The notes beneath the pieces are model-generated. The model searched no databases, was not told the DNA's origin, and saw only the letters and a program-made list of their open reading frames with translations. This document shows, piece by piece, positions 13,063 to 23,700 of a stretch of DNA of 64,000 nucleotides. The position numbers and the translations under genes are program-made. How positions within the stretch are numbered: position 1 is the first letter of the stretch; each line of letters starts with the position of its first letter. Origin of the DNA: Karstenula rhodostoma CBS 690.94 (lineage: Eukaryota; Ascomycota; Dothideomycetes; Pleosporales; Didymosphaeriaceae); assembly GCA_010093485.1 (NCBI GenBank), contig MU001509.1, positions 766,481-830,480 on the forward strand. Reading direction: 5' to 3'.

Positions 13063-13560
13063 TTACCTCGTGGGCTTGCCCTTCTTAGGCGCAGCATTAC
13101 CTTTCTTGGACACAGCAGGCGCAGCAGGCGCAGGAAGCTCATCTCCAGGAGGCCTATATTCCATATGGAGATCAAGAAAGTCCTCCAGGGTTCACTTGTT
13201 GACTCTTCGTGAGCGTCTGCAAGCCGCCGCAAAACGCAATACAGGAACTCTGTGGGGTGCCGGAACGCTAAAAAGATTCAAACAGCTCAAGTCCTCCTGA
13301 GTACTCCTGGGTGCTTTTCGGTCTTTCGAGCAGCGTCTTCTTAGGTCCTCCTGGGTCCTCTTAGGTCTTTCGAGCAGCGTCCTTGTTCTTCAGCTTGTCA
13401 ACCGCGTTCTGCTGTGTAACCTGCTCGTCGATACGCGTATTGAAACGCAGATAGCAGAGCAGGGCACTACGCGCAATTATGCGTAGGTGGTGTCTTTGGC
13501 CACCTGGGATACGCGTTAGCAAAGGCAAAGCTTCTGCGAAACGCCTGCGCACATCTGCGC
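13063..13560 (-). pseudogene. Remnants of a second coding unit
   Basis: Minus-strand pieces look protein-like but do not join into one frame. One starts in LEDFLDLHMEYRPPGDE and ends in a basic Pro/Ala/Lys tail with a stop at 13063-13065. Another, at 13361-13552, contains CYLRFNTRIDEQ. A similar YLRFNTR-coding block recurs near 16885, also on the minus strand. An in-frame TGA lies just upstream of the first piece. Either introns I cannot place or gene decay would explain this. Confidence 0.3.
13289..13381. repeat. Short tandem repeat, ~44-bp unit
   Basis: Two copies of GGTCTTTCGAGCAGCGTC (13320-13337 and 13364-13381), each preceded by TCCTCCTGGG-like sequence. Confidence 0.75.
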
Positions 13561-13689
13561 AGCACGCAGAAAATGCACAGCTGTTGCTTGGAGGAATGCG
13601 GGGTGTTGTTTATGGGGATTTACCAGCTAGCCGGTGGACAAAAGAGGATCATGCGAGTGTGGACAAGGAGCGACAGAACGGCCGAGGGC

Positions 13690-15287
13690 CTAATTTGGAC
13701 GTCGTCGTTCTCGAACGGCGCAGACTATCTTGCTCATAAGGTTACGTGGTTTGCTTATTTTGCTTATGTCCTTGCAAAGCTGACGCAAGTTCCCCTCCCT
13801 GAGTAGGTCTTGGTACTCGGCAGGAGTATTGTCGGGGTTGTCGATGCTCTCGACGAGCGTCTGGGAGTTGTAATAACCCCAACATTCATCCTTGTCCGTC
13901 TGTGAAAGGAATTGTGTGGCCAGTTGGACCGTGTTTTCTTGCAGAATTATGAGTTGGTAAGGAATACCGATTGCCTCTGTCCATGCGCGCATTCGATGCG
14001 GGTTGCAAGTGAGCCCATCGGGGCCGGTCGATACCAGAGTGACACCCGCACTGCCGGCAATCTTCATGTCCTCTGTAATGGCGGCGGTGAAGCGGGTTGC
14101 GTTTCTCAGCATTGCTTTATCGTGTTTTGTTGCGGGATCCTCATGCGCATGATCCTCCCTTACACGAACAGCTACGGCTTCTTCACTGTCGAAAAGCAGT
14201 CCACAGCGTAGAATCCCGGGCCAGGTGTCGTCGGAATGCACTGCATCATAATGTGTTCGAATTGCGTTCGCATTCGTAAAAGCCGCAGTTTTACAGACAG
14301 ACCACGCGCATATTTTCGATCCTCCGATTGCTTTATTTTGTTCAATTGCCCCCATTTCAGCCCAAGTCCGAGATGGGTAAAGCAGGTGAGTACACCTGAA
14401 GAAGCCTTCGGGTGCAGCGTCTTCGGTATGGTCCCATGTGACATGCAAGTCTCGAATGGAAGCTTGTGGATACATGGTCGAGGCTCCCCCACCAGCAGAA
14501 CAGTATTGACACGGATACCCTCGCGCCATGTCACCCTTAAGATGCTGGGCGAACTTCCCGAAATCGTTCGGCGTCCATGTTACTTGATCCACATCGCCAC
14601 ATGCCACACAGTTCTCATGGGTGATTCGCAATGTCAGGTCCATCTGCCGAAGCTTCTCAGACAGGTGCTTGCCTGTGTAATGTTTCTCGAAATCGATCTG
14701 GCGAGGTTTCTTTTTGAATTTCGTCGTGCAGCCACCTTCAGGGCAACGCCAACTTCTTTTCACCTGGATCGCCTTAACATCGAGATGTCGAGTGACGTGA
14801 CCAGCGAGTTTTCGGAAACCGTATTCGCAACGTTTAAAAGAATCGCCACGGATCTCATGTGAGAGGCAGGGATCCCCGCACCCATCGATTGGACAGCGCG
14901 CAAGCAGTCGTACGATGGTTGCCCGTGCGTTGGTCGCATCATCTTGGTCTGGGGCATCATCGTCCCGTTGCTCGAGCGGAATGTCTCGCAAGTTTGGCAT
15001 GTAACGTGTTTGTATTGCCGAGCCCGCATGTACGATGGCGCCGCGCTTGTCGCCAGGATGAGCGGTCTGGTACTGGAGCCATCGAGACATTGCGTATTGT
15101 TTCATAATTTCCAGAACCTCTGACCGCGTATACTGGATTCGTCTATATGCAAAAGAGGGTGAGCCGGACCATCGTATAATGATAATGACCCAGCCTACCG
15201 ATGTGTCTTTGCCTTTGAAGACAAATCGGAAAGGATCCCATTTGCGACTTGACTCAGCATTGTGATCAGCGAACTCGGAGCCATCAT
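13690..15287 (-). CDS. Cys/His-rich zinc-finger-like protein, unassigned family
   Basis: 513-aa predicted protein from exons 15287-15199 and 15142-13690, with a 56-nt intron (GTAGGC...CATATAG). The start is the ATG-ATG doublet at 15287/15284, directly after leader copy 3. Splicing there joins MMAPSSLITM... to RRIQYTRSEV in frame. The same region read without splicing has no in-frame ATG before MKQYAM. Between about residues 110 and 360 lie several degenerate C2H2-like units, for example WRCPEGGC...H...H, CVACG, CQYC and CAWSVC...H...H. The C-terminus is basic. I do not recognise the family; nucleic-acid binding is an inference from the fingers. It is repeat-associated: a diverged copy of its 3' coding end sits at 56.8 kb. 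Confidence 0.65.
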
Positions 15288-15480
15288 TTGGGGATCCCGG
15301 AGTCGTGGAAGACAATAGGGAGGCGCCCGTAGGTGCCCATAGGCACCCGCAAGGAGGAGGGAGTATTAGGGTAATTAGTAGGGTAAGTTATATATAACTG
15401 TAGCTTTAGGATTATTATCGCCTTAACTATCCTAATACTGCTTAACTACTATAGAACAGGATAAATCTAAGGGCTAATAG
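15288..15480 (-). repeat. Leader repeat, copy 3, distal half RIP-mutated
   Basis: Minus-strand copy of the leader, placed immediately upstream of the 513-aa gene. Bases 15288-15357 keep the normal sequence, with three GGGCGCCTA-like units where copy 2 has two and copy 1 has one. From about 15358 outward the alignment with copy 2 continues without indels for ~60 bp, but 18 of 63 positions differ. All 18 are C-to-T or G-to-A, mostly at CpA/TpG or CpG: the RIP signature. Similarity fades into AT-rich sequence by about 15480. Confidence 0.8.
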
Positions 15481-15736
15481 AGAGAGATAAGTTATAGATA
15501 TAATATATAAATTAAGGAGGGATGTGCTGCAGTCTCTCGCTTATCACGATTGACGCTACAATCTAATATGCTCTTCCCCTGGCACCCAGAGTCTGGCTAC
15601 CAACAGCGAATCCCCACATTTCCGCTTCGGCCTCGGCATCCGTTTCTATGTCGTCAAGTACAGCAGCGTCGTCGTCATCGTCGTCATTGTCCGTGTCCAT
15701 GTTTTCCTAACCGACTGCTTGATGGAGGTTTCCTGT

Positions 15737-16744
15737 TCAAGATGAAGCGTCGTCAGCAGGTGGCAGCGGTGGCACAGAGAACTGCTTGTTGTCTATCGAC
15801 TTGTACTGTAGTGAGTTAGCTTTGACGTGTACTTGCGAGTCGATCGACAAAATCTCCGGCCGAGGCGGAATTGACGATGGCTGTGTCTCGCTCGTAACCT
15901 GCGGGTGAACTTGAGACGACATTACTTCGGCATCAGTGGAACCATGTGGTGTGTGTGTGCCAACAGTCACTGCGGCTAAACTCATGATTGATTGTGGCTC
16001 CTCATTCGTAGCTCCGCTAGTCGAAGCTCGCTTCTGTGGTTCTATCTGTCGAGAAGAGGTGGTTGTATGCTTTCGCTTCGTGCCCACGGCTTGGTTCGGA
16101 TCTTGAGGTGCTTGAAACGAAGCACCTTTGGAGTGTGAAGGCTGAGCCATAGTGGTACCCCGTTCATCTCGCCGTGAACGTAGCGGACTGTCTGTCTTGT
16201 GCTCGTGCATGGAATCGTAAGAGGGACGTCCACGGGGAGCTTCCGGTCGATAGCTGTTGAGGGGGGACCGACGCCTCTCCCTGGATCGATAACTGCTGGG
16301 GGAACGTCGGCCTCCTCTCGGTCGATAGCTGTTCAGAGGAGATCTGTCACGTCTGTCAAGCCCTCGATAGATCGCAGAAGGAGAACGACGTCTCTCTCGT
16401 GACCGATATCGTAGGGACTCTCGGCGCAGTGGTGAACGGGATCTGTCTGCCGGTTTGCGTCTAGATCTGTCAGCGCCGCGACTCCTGTCCTCCGTAGAAC
16501 GCTCATCTCGCCGTGAGTTTTGAGCTCGTCCTCCAAGGCGCGAATCATCCCGTCGAGGACGATAACTCTCTAGTCTCCGGTCGTCTGTAGATGGATCACC
16601 CGGCTTCCGAGCGGTACCCATGGCTCGACAAAAGTCTCTGAGCCATTGTACCTCCTCACTGTTGGAGGGCGCCCGCTTACCGTTGGCAACTTCACGCTGC
16701 CACTTTCCAAGCTTCTTGCCTATGCGAAAATCAGTCTGGACCAT
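15737..16744 (-). CDS. Arg/Ser-rich (RS-like) hypothetical protein
   Basis: 335-aa frame from the ATG at 16744. The open frame runs further upstream without an ATG, so a missing 5' exon is possible. The N-terminus (MVQTDFRIGKKLGKWQREV) is basic and probably helical. It is followed by about 150 residues rich in RSRSP, RRRSP and RDRSP with a repeated RRRSP..SYR block, then a Ser/Thr/Pro-rich tail. RS tracts are typical of splicing-associated nuclear proteins, but there is no RRM or other domain here, so function is not assigned. A 27-nt in-frame stretch near 15810-15836 has intron-like ends and may or may not be spliced. It lies in repeat-rich surroundings. Confidence 0.5.
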   Translation of the reverse strand: MVQTDFRIGKKLGKWQREVANGKRAPSNSEEVQWLRDFCRAMGTARKPGDPSTDDRRLESYRPRRDDSRLGGRAQNSRRDERSTEDRSRGADRSRRKPADRSRSPLRRESLRYRSRERRRSPSAIYRGLDRRDRSPLNSYRPRGGRRSPSSYRSRERRRSPLNSYRPEAPRGRPSYDSMHEHKTDSPLRSRRDERGTTMAQPSHSKGASFQAPQDPNQAVGTKRKHTTTSSRQIEPQKRASTSGATNEEPQSIMSLAAVTVGTHTPHGSTDAEVMSSQVHPQVTSETQPSSIPPRPEILSIDSQVHVKANSLQYKSIDNKQFSVPPLPPADDASS

Positions 16745-16860
16745 CTTACAAGCTAGTCGACCGAAGTCGTTCAGGCAGCAAGCCGCGAAGAAAGAAAAGA
16801 GGTTTTGTTTCCTTGAAAAGGAAACTAAAGCAAAGCTCAACGAGCTCGCTCAGAGGGTTG

Positions 16861-17700
16861 GCTAACTACGCGTGTTGAAACGCAGGTAGAAAAGCCGGTG
16901 GGTTGGCCTGGGAAGACCGAAGCAAGACACCTAACGAAAGGGCATTGCGGGTACCGCTTGGGATTTTTCACCATGAGATGCTGTTGGCTGCGAAGCAACC
17001 GTAGTCTATACCTGATGGTATAGAGCATTGAGGGTGAAGAGGAAAGGTTTTGCACACCGGTGGAGCTTTTGGTCACCCGCGAGCCACCGGGGGAAGGTAC
17101 GGCCCGCCGCGTCACGGACGTGTTCAGACGGAAGGCACCACCCAGCCCACATCGTCGCGACCCCGCAGTGACGGAGCGATGTGGCATGTTGAACATCAAA
17201 AAGAAACGGCTCAATCATGGAAACAAAGTGCGGCTACGCAGAAGCTGACTTGAGGCGCAATGGAGACGGCCAGCAGAGTCGTTCCCCGATGCCTTGTATA
17301 GCGCAGGCGTATAGAGACACTGCGAATACACATGATCATGCTGTTACCGCTTCGACGGCCTCCCGTTCTCGCCGTCGTTCTCCGTCTCCGCTTCGTACGT
17401 TTGTTCATCCAGTGGCATACTTCAGAAGCATACATGGACAAGAGTGCGTTAATTACACGTGAATAGCGACCGCGATGGCATCTTCTCGCGAAGGCTCATA
17501 ATTGTAGAAGCGTAGGGTGTTTAACATGGTCACACTTACTATGAGTGGGTGTGGTGGCCGAGGTGACGATTGTCACATGATCATATTTCGGAGTGTAGCC
17601 CTATCGGGTCCGAGCCATGCCTGAAAGCACAGACTTGGGGCATCTTTCCGAGAAAACCATGCACCGACTGCTCGTTCCCGCACTCTCCGCTGTTGCCCAG
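16861..17700. other. No confident gene
   Basis: Several 60-125 aa frames overlap on both strands, without domains. A minus-strand block near 16885 encodes a YLRFNTR stretch like that at about 13440, so this may be a second decayed copy of the same sequence. Confidence 0.4.
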
Positions 17701-20700
17701 CTACTCGGTATTCATGCCACTGCTATCTCCCTCACTCTCTCCTTCTTCAACCTCAAATTGCTCTACAGCATCGAAAAAGGTACTGTTGCCTTCTTCAAAG
17801 CGAGCATGGTTGTCTTCTCCCTCATCAACTTGGTCTTCTCCATCGTGGAACTCATCGTCATCATCGTCGTCGTCATCTTCATCTTCATCCGGGCCCGCTT
17901 TGCCTGGGTGCATAGTAGCTCCGCCTAGAAGTACTCGAGCATTCGCTTCCCTGTGAAGCTCCTCCGCCGCGGTTGTCAGAAAGAACGGATGATCAGCTGA
18001 CAAGGGTTTGCCAGTCGTGATGAAGCCCATCGGCGTATGCTCAAAGTCCTGACCTTTGCGAAGCGCGGCAAGCCAACCGTGAACTGTGTGCAAATGTTAG
18101 CGCCTGCCACTGGCCACGGTCTGATGCAAGACTTACGAAACGTCAGTGGCTTCTGCACGAATGTGTCTTGCGAGGGATTGCCTAAATAGTCGTCCCCTCC
18201 TATGATCGTCTGCACGCCAAGGTAGGAAAGGAGTTCCTTGTATTCGTGCCATTCGAAGTAGAGACGCCCTGCAAATATGCCGAGCTCAACCTTCAACCAC
18301 AATGGAACTTTTGTATTCGGAAGTAGCGGCGGAGTAGCATGATAACTGAGGTCATTGAAGTGGAGCATTCGTCGAGTGACGGGCGCTGAGTATACAATGA
18401 GATGAGTTCTGCTTGCACCTGCGGGCTGTCGGCGCTGACGGAGAGCTGGAAGGAGTGCATCGGCCTCTTCAGGACTGATGACCAATGCCTTGTCCGATGC
18501 ACTACTCCAAAGGATCCACTGGCAGGGCCGTATGAAATTGTCATTCGGCTCCATCACTTTGACCGTTCGGCTGAACTGCTTAGAGACATACAAACCTGGG
18601 GATTTGTTCTGCGCAAAGGCTCCATGTCGCCTGCCAGATGCAGTGCACTGCAAGGCAGACAACATTGGCTGGTAGGCTTCGCTACCTGCGACGATTCTTC
18701 CGGATTTGGCAAACTCCTTGATATCTTCGTGTAGGCGGGGAATACGCAGCGCAGTAAAGTGGAACGGCTTTTCCGGCTCTCGGATATTCTCTACTTCGTG
18801 CTCAACTTCTCGTTCTTGTTCGACCTCCTCAAGTGCCGATGAGTGTGTAGCAATTCCGCTATCCTGAAAATTGTTCTTGCGTTGTTCAAGTTCGGCAATG
18901 AAAGTTCCAAGTGCTCCCCTGTACGACTGCATCCGAACTTCACCTATGAATCCATAACGGTTAGTTATGTGACATTATTTCGATAGTTCTGAAGCCACCT
19001 ACCTCGATTCCTGATTTTCGGTTCATACATCTGCTTGAGAGTCTGTGACTCCTTTGTACGGATAACGGATAAGTACTCCGACCGCTGATGTATGTTGTTC
19101 AGATACCCTGAGTTCCTAATCTTCGCGTGTTCGTGCTGTATGTACGTGTTTCCTTGATTGTAGTACAGTGGCTCCAGTTGCTCGATACCGTTACAAGACT
19201 GCTTTAGGAGCCAAGCAACGACATCGGAAGAGTCCACGTAGTCAGAGTTGCCTCTGTTTCTGAGATCAACAATACTCTGGTGAACCTCGGGTGGCGAGAA
19301 GAATGTAATAGCTTGAGTTTGACCTGCGCAAGATAATCAGTCAAAGAGTTGGATTGATGCCGCTCTTGCACGAACATACCGAGCAGACGAAGGCGCATCG
19401 CAGCCTGAGCAACAGAATCCTTTGAAACATGAGGTCCTAGTGTCAATGCGGCTCTCGCACTGGGCGGAAGTTTGAGATCCGTTCCCCGACAATGACTCTC
19501 ATCCAAGTAGACCAAACAGTCTTCCAAGTTCTCTGCGAATGGACTCGCGAGCAATGGCATGCGCTTCCCTTTGGAGTAAAGGACCCATGGCCGGTGATCA
19601 TCATCAAAATAGACCGCTGCAGTCGCTTCCCAGTCAATCTTGAGCCAAGCCCTGACCAAGCTGAGGTTGTCGTGCTCTAGGATTTGAGCACCTGCGTCAA
19701 TTAAGATCCTGATTCTTTCCCTTGAGTTCGACCTGCTTGGCTTATAAAGCTCGGACAAAAGATTCTCTTCGCTCCAGCGCCTGCCAAGCTCGTCCAACAT
19801 GCGAACGTATCCGCGATTTCGCTTTTCCAGGATATATGAGAGAACCTCCGCATTAGTGTGAGCAAGATTAGGCAGGTCGTTTTGTTTGATCATCATGGGC
19901 AGCTGGTGTCGTGAATCATTTGTGCCAGAAAATCCAGTGGTTCTGCAATTCGAGGACGAATTTGGGTCGAACAGTACGAGATCCCATCCAGAGGCTTGAA
20001 GTTTGGTGTCAAACTGCTTAGCATGCCTTGGGAAAACGAAGTTGTTGAGGTAGAAGTCTAGCAGATAAACATTAAAACTGTTGACGATGTGAGTATATGC
20101 AGGCTATAAAATTCAGCATTATCGACATACCGGACATATTGATGCAGATCGCGCAACTGCATGTTATCGTCAACGTTGATGGCAGTGTAGTCGCGCAAAC
20201 ATTCTGGTAAATTCCGGGTTGCCCATTTCTCATATTCAACGCTGGGTTCATCCGATTTCAGCAATTGCTCGAAAGCCTGCTTGAACTGTGCCAAGCTCAA
20301 CCCTTGGTAGTAGAATGAGAGGCATGTTAAGATGATCGCAACATCGGGATGCCCCCATTCAGAAGTTGGTGAGGGTACGCCTTTCGCCTAGCTCGGTGTC
20401 AGTATCGTTCATGAAATATCGAGAGGACCTGTAACACCACCCGAAAGTCGCAAAGAGGCCAAGTGTATGGAATGTGAACTTACATGGTATGGCACCGCGA
20501 TAGGGTCGCGCGTGGGGTGAAGGCCATATTGCACGTTCCAGCGTTTCTTCAGTGTCGACAATAGAATCCGGTGAACGAATAGCCCGCGTAGAAGACAAAG
20601 CATTTTCATCAGATGTTGTTTTTCTTTGAACAGGCCGTTGACCTTGGTCACTAAGTCGGAAGCAACCATCGGGCTGGAAATGAAAGCCCGTATGTCGTCC

Positions 20701-23700
20701 TGCGCAGATAATGGGATCTCTGCGCATGGTAACGCTGCGATCTGGCCCTTACAGATGGCTTCGACGATAAGGCAAACGAGGTAGTCCTCAACGTCATGTC
20801 GCAGGAGATAGATCAACGGGAAGCCCCCAGATGGCCTTTTCACAACTTCGATGCTGTGCGGAAAGCGATGGACCAGCTCAGGGACGAACAACAGTACAAG
20901 TCGTAGTACAGCTTGGACAGTTTGCCATCTCAGAGGATGGCCGTCTACTGCCATTTGAAATCCGGATGGGTAAATCAGCTGAGTTCGAATCGCTAATGAG
21001 ACATCGCATTCATCGAGCACGTCTCGAGCATTGCGATCCAGCCACTGCTGCATCTTGACCATGATGTTGGCCTGCTCTAGATTCTCCTCGCAAAGTCGCT
21101 GTAGTCCTCCCAATTTGAAAGAGAGGATATTCTCGGGCAAGGACAGCATGACACCACTGGATTTCTTGATGATGGAGTGTAATTGACCAAAAATTTCCAG
21201 GAGAGGATTGTCTGCTTTCGTCCTTCGCGAAAATGGAACATGCATGATCTGGCGGTCTAATAAGCCTCCAAGCTTGATGTGCATGACCTGAGCAGATTGC
21301 AGAAGTAGAGCTCGTGGCACCATAATTCGCAGCAAATGGTGCCCGTTGGCAAGGATAGCTGCGACCATAGCTGTTGATGTTAGTAAAAACGAATTGACAT
21401 GATCTGGGAGAACGGTGACTTACGTAGGATACATGATGTCTTGCCTTTGCCCATGAGGAGTTGAACCACCGAGTTGCAACCGGTTGCAGGTGCTATTGTG
21501 GCATTGGCCACCTCGACCTGCTCCACACGAAGCATGATGTTACCGTCAATCTCCAACAACAGCCAATCTGAGCGCAATAGAGGATTCCAGTTGATATGCC
21601 CTTCGTTAGCGAGTTCTTCTTGCAATTGTTGCTTTTTATGCCTGAGAAATGCATCCTCAATCCTCAGCAAACGTTGCCAATATGTTATCCGAAGGCCTAA
21701 GTCGACGATGGCCTCTTTGACCCCTGGGCCAAACGCGGATTCAGATGTCGACCGAAGCTCTGAAAGAAGTGCTATCTTGTTCATCTTTGGCCATTGACCA
21801 GATGCTCTGAGCCATATCGCGCGCTTATCCTGTGCTTCAAGCGCCTGGCTTATCGTGCGGAGAGCTTCATCACATGACTGTTTCTTCTCTTGGATCTGCT
21901 GTTTCAATAGTATACTATTGAACGGATACAGATCAAGGGGAGTCTGCGAATTATGCTTTCCTAGGGCTTCAATACTATCTATGAGTTCACGTCCATACTC
22001 ACGCTGGACGGAAGAAGCAGGCTGGCCGGACGTTCCGCGCTGAAGCCCTTCCACAATCTTCCACAACTCTTTCAAATGCGGCAATGGGCTAGATAGTGTG
22101 CGAGCTCCTTGGCCTTCTGAATGCGTCCTCTTGTTATGCAGCATTGAGGAATGACCATTTGGCAGCTGTGTTGATGGACCAATAGTAATGGCGTTGGTGC
22201 TCGCTTTCGAACCAGATATCGCTTGACGGGAAGCGGTTCGGGTCAAATTCTCACTCAGCAACAATTCCTGAAGTGTCGGAACAGCCTTGATCCGATGTAA
22301 GGCATATCTATGGGGCTCCTTGAGGGCAAACCCATCTTCAAGAATGTTATCGTTCGTCGACGAATCAATCGAAGTCGAGTGCTCATCGAGCACATGCTGA
22401 ACTTGTTCGAGATACCTCGTGAATTGAAAGTTCTGCGCCAATCGCCTCCAGTCATTTAATGCGAGGTCCAGAGCAGCCTTGTTGTTGAGAAATTTGGCAT
22501 CAATGGTGATTACTTTCTTCACATCGATGCCAACTTGTGGCCACTGGAGGAGGATTGACTTTGCAAGTTGCAAGCAATTGTGTTGACAGGCCTCTTCGTG
22601 ATGGATTCGTGCCAAAGCCATCTGTCCAGGTAGCTCGCCTTGTTTCCTCGGCACCGTTTCATGAGGCTGATGTGCTTCCTTCATCGACTCGGCAAGATCT
22701 TTCGAAGCAGGGGTTTCGTCAGGCTTGAAGCGAACATACGAAGGCCAGAGTGGGATTGCGATGTCCTTGAGGGCAGGGAGAATGGCATAAGATACCAAAA
22801 CTTGAAGCAGCTCGATTGGTGCGTGCGGAGATAATGCCATCGGTGCAAAGAGAAACATCAAACGGTATCGATCATTGGGGCCAGCTTGCATGGCTGTTTG
22901 CAAAAGAGCACACCAATTTTCAACTACGTCCACGGAAATCAAATCGCACAGCGAAATGCGATCGAAAGGCTCATTTACACCTCCGATGACGGCATATTTC
23001 TGCAGAATCTGCGCCAGCTGCCCCGTGCTCGCATTTGAGATGGACCATTTGTTCAACCACTTTGTGATAAGCGCTGCATTGTCTCGTGCGACCCTTTCAG
23101 TAGAAAATTCTCTCGAGGTGTAGACCATATCGGATGGTGGTAGAATACCACTGATTGTCGAAACCGAGCGGGATACCAAGTGCGGATCACTGGAAGAAGC
23201 TTTGTGGGATATACACCCAGTGGGATCGATCGTAAACAATTGAAGCTGGGAAGCTCGAGTGTATATATCTTCCACAAGCGCGCGATACCGATCGTCCTGG
23301 ACGGTGGTAGTAAGGTGCGGATTCCAGTCTACAACCTCCATACATCTCAAATCCTTCGGATAGTACACTCGATTTGGAGATAGATTTGCAATGTTCGCCA
23401 GTATTGTAGGTACCATTGGGTCGCGTATAGGTGTCCATGGTTTGTATAGGCCGGTCTGAAGCAGGTACAAGGCCTCATCTAACCCAGTGCGACCAGTCAA
23501 AGGATCTGGCAATATATGGGAAGTATACGCGTGCCACATCGCCTTCGTATAGAGCAATCGATGCTCTGCGGGACATTGTATCCGTCCAAGCACATCGTCG
23601 ACGTCAAATCTCAGATATGAGCCTTCCGAAATAACACGGATCCGAACATGTCCTTGATGTTTACCGAATTGAAGTCGACCTTCTGGGATAAGTACTAGTC

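Noticed and set aside
13690..15315. Reading the zinc-finger gene as one unspliced frame from 15315
   Set aside because: That frame begins with TTG and has no early ATG. The spliced model uses a true ATG and removes a clear intron with consistent phase.
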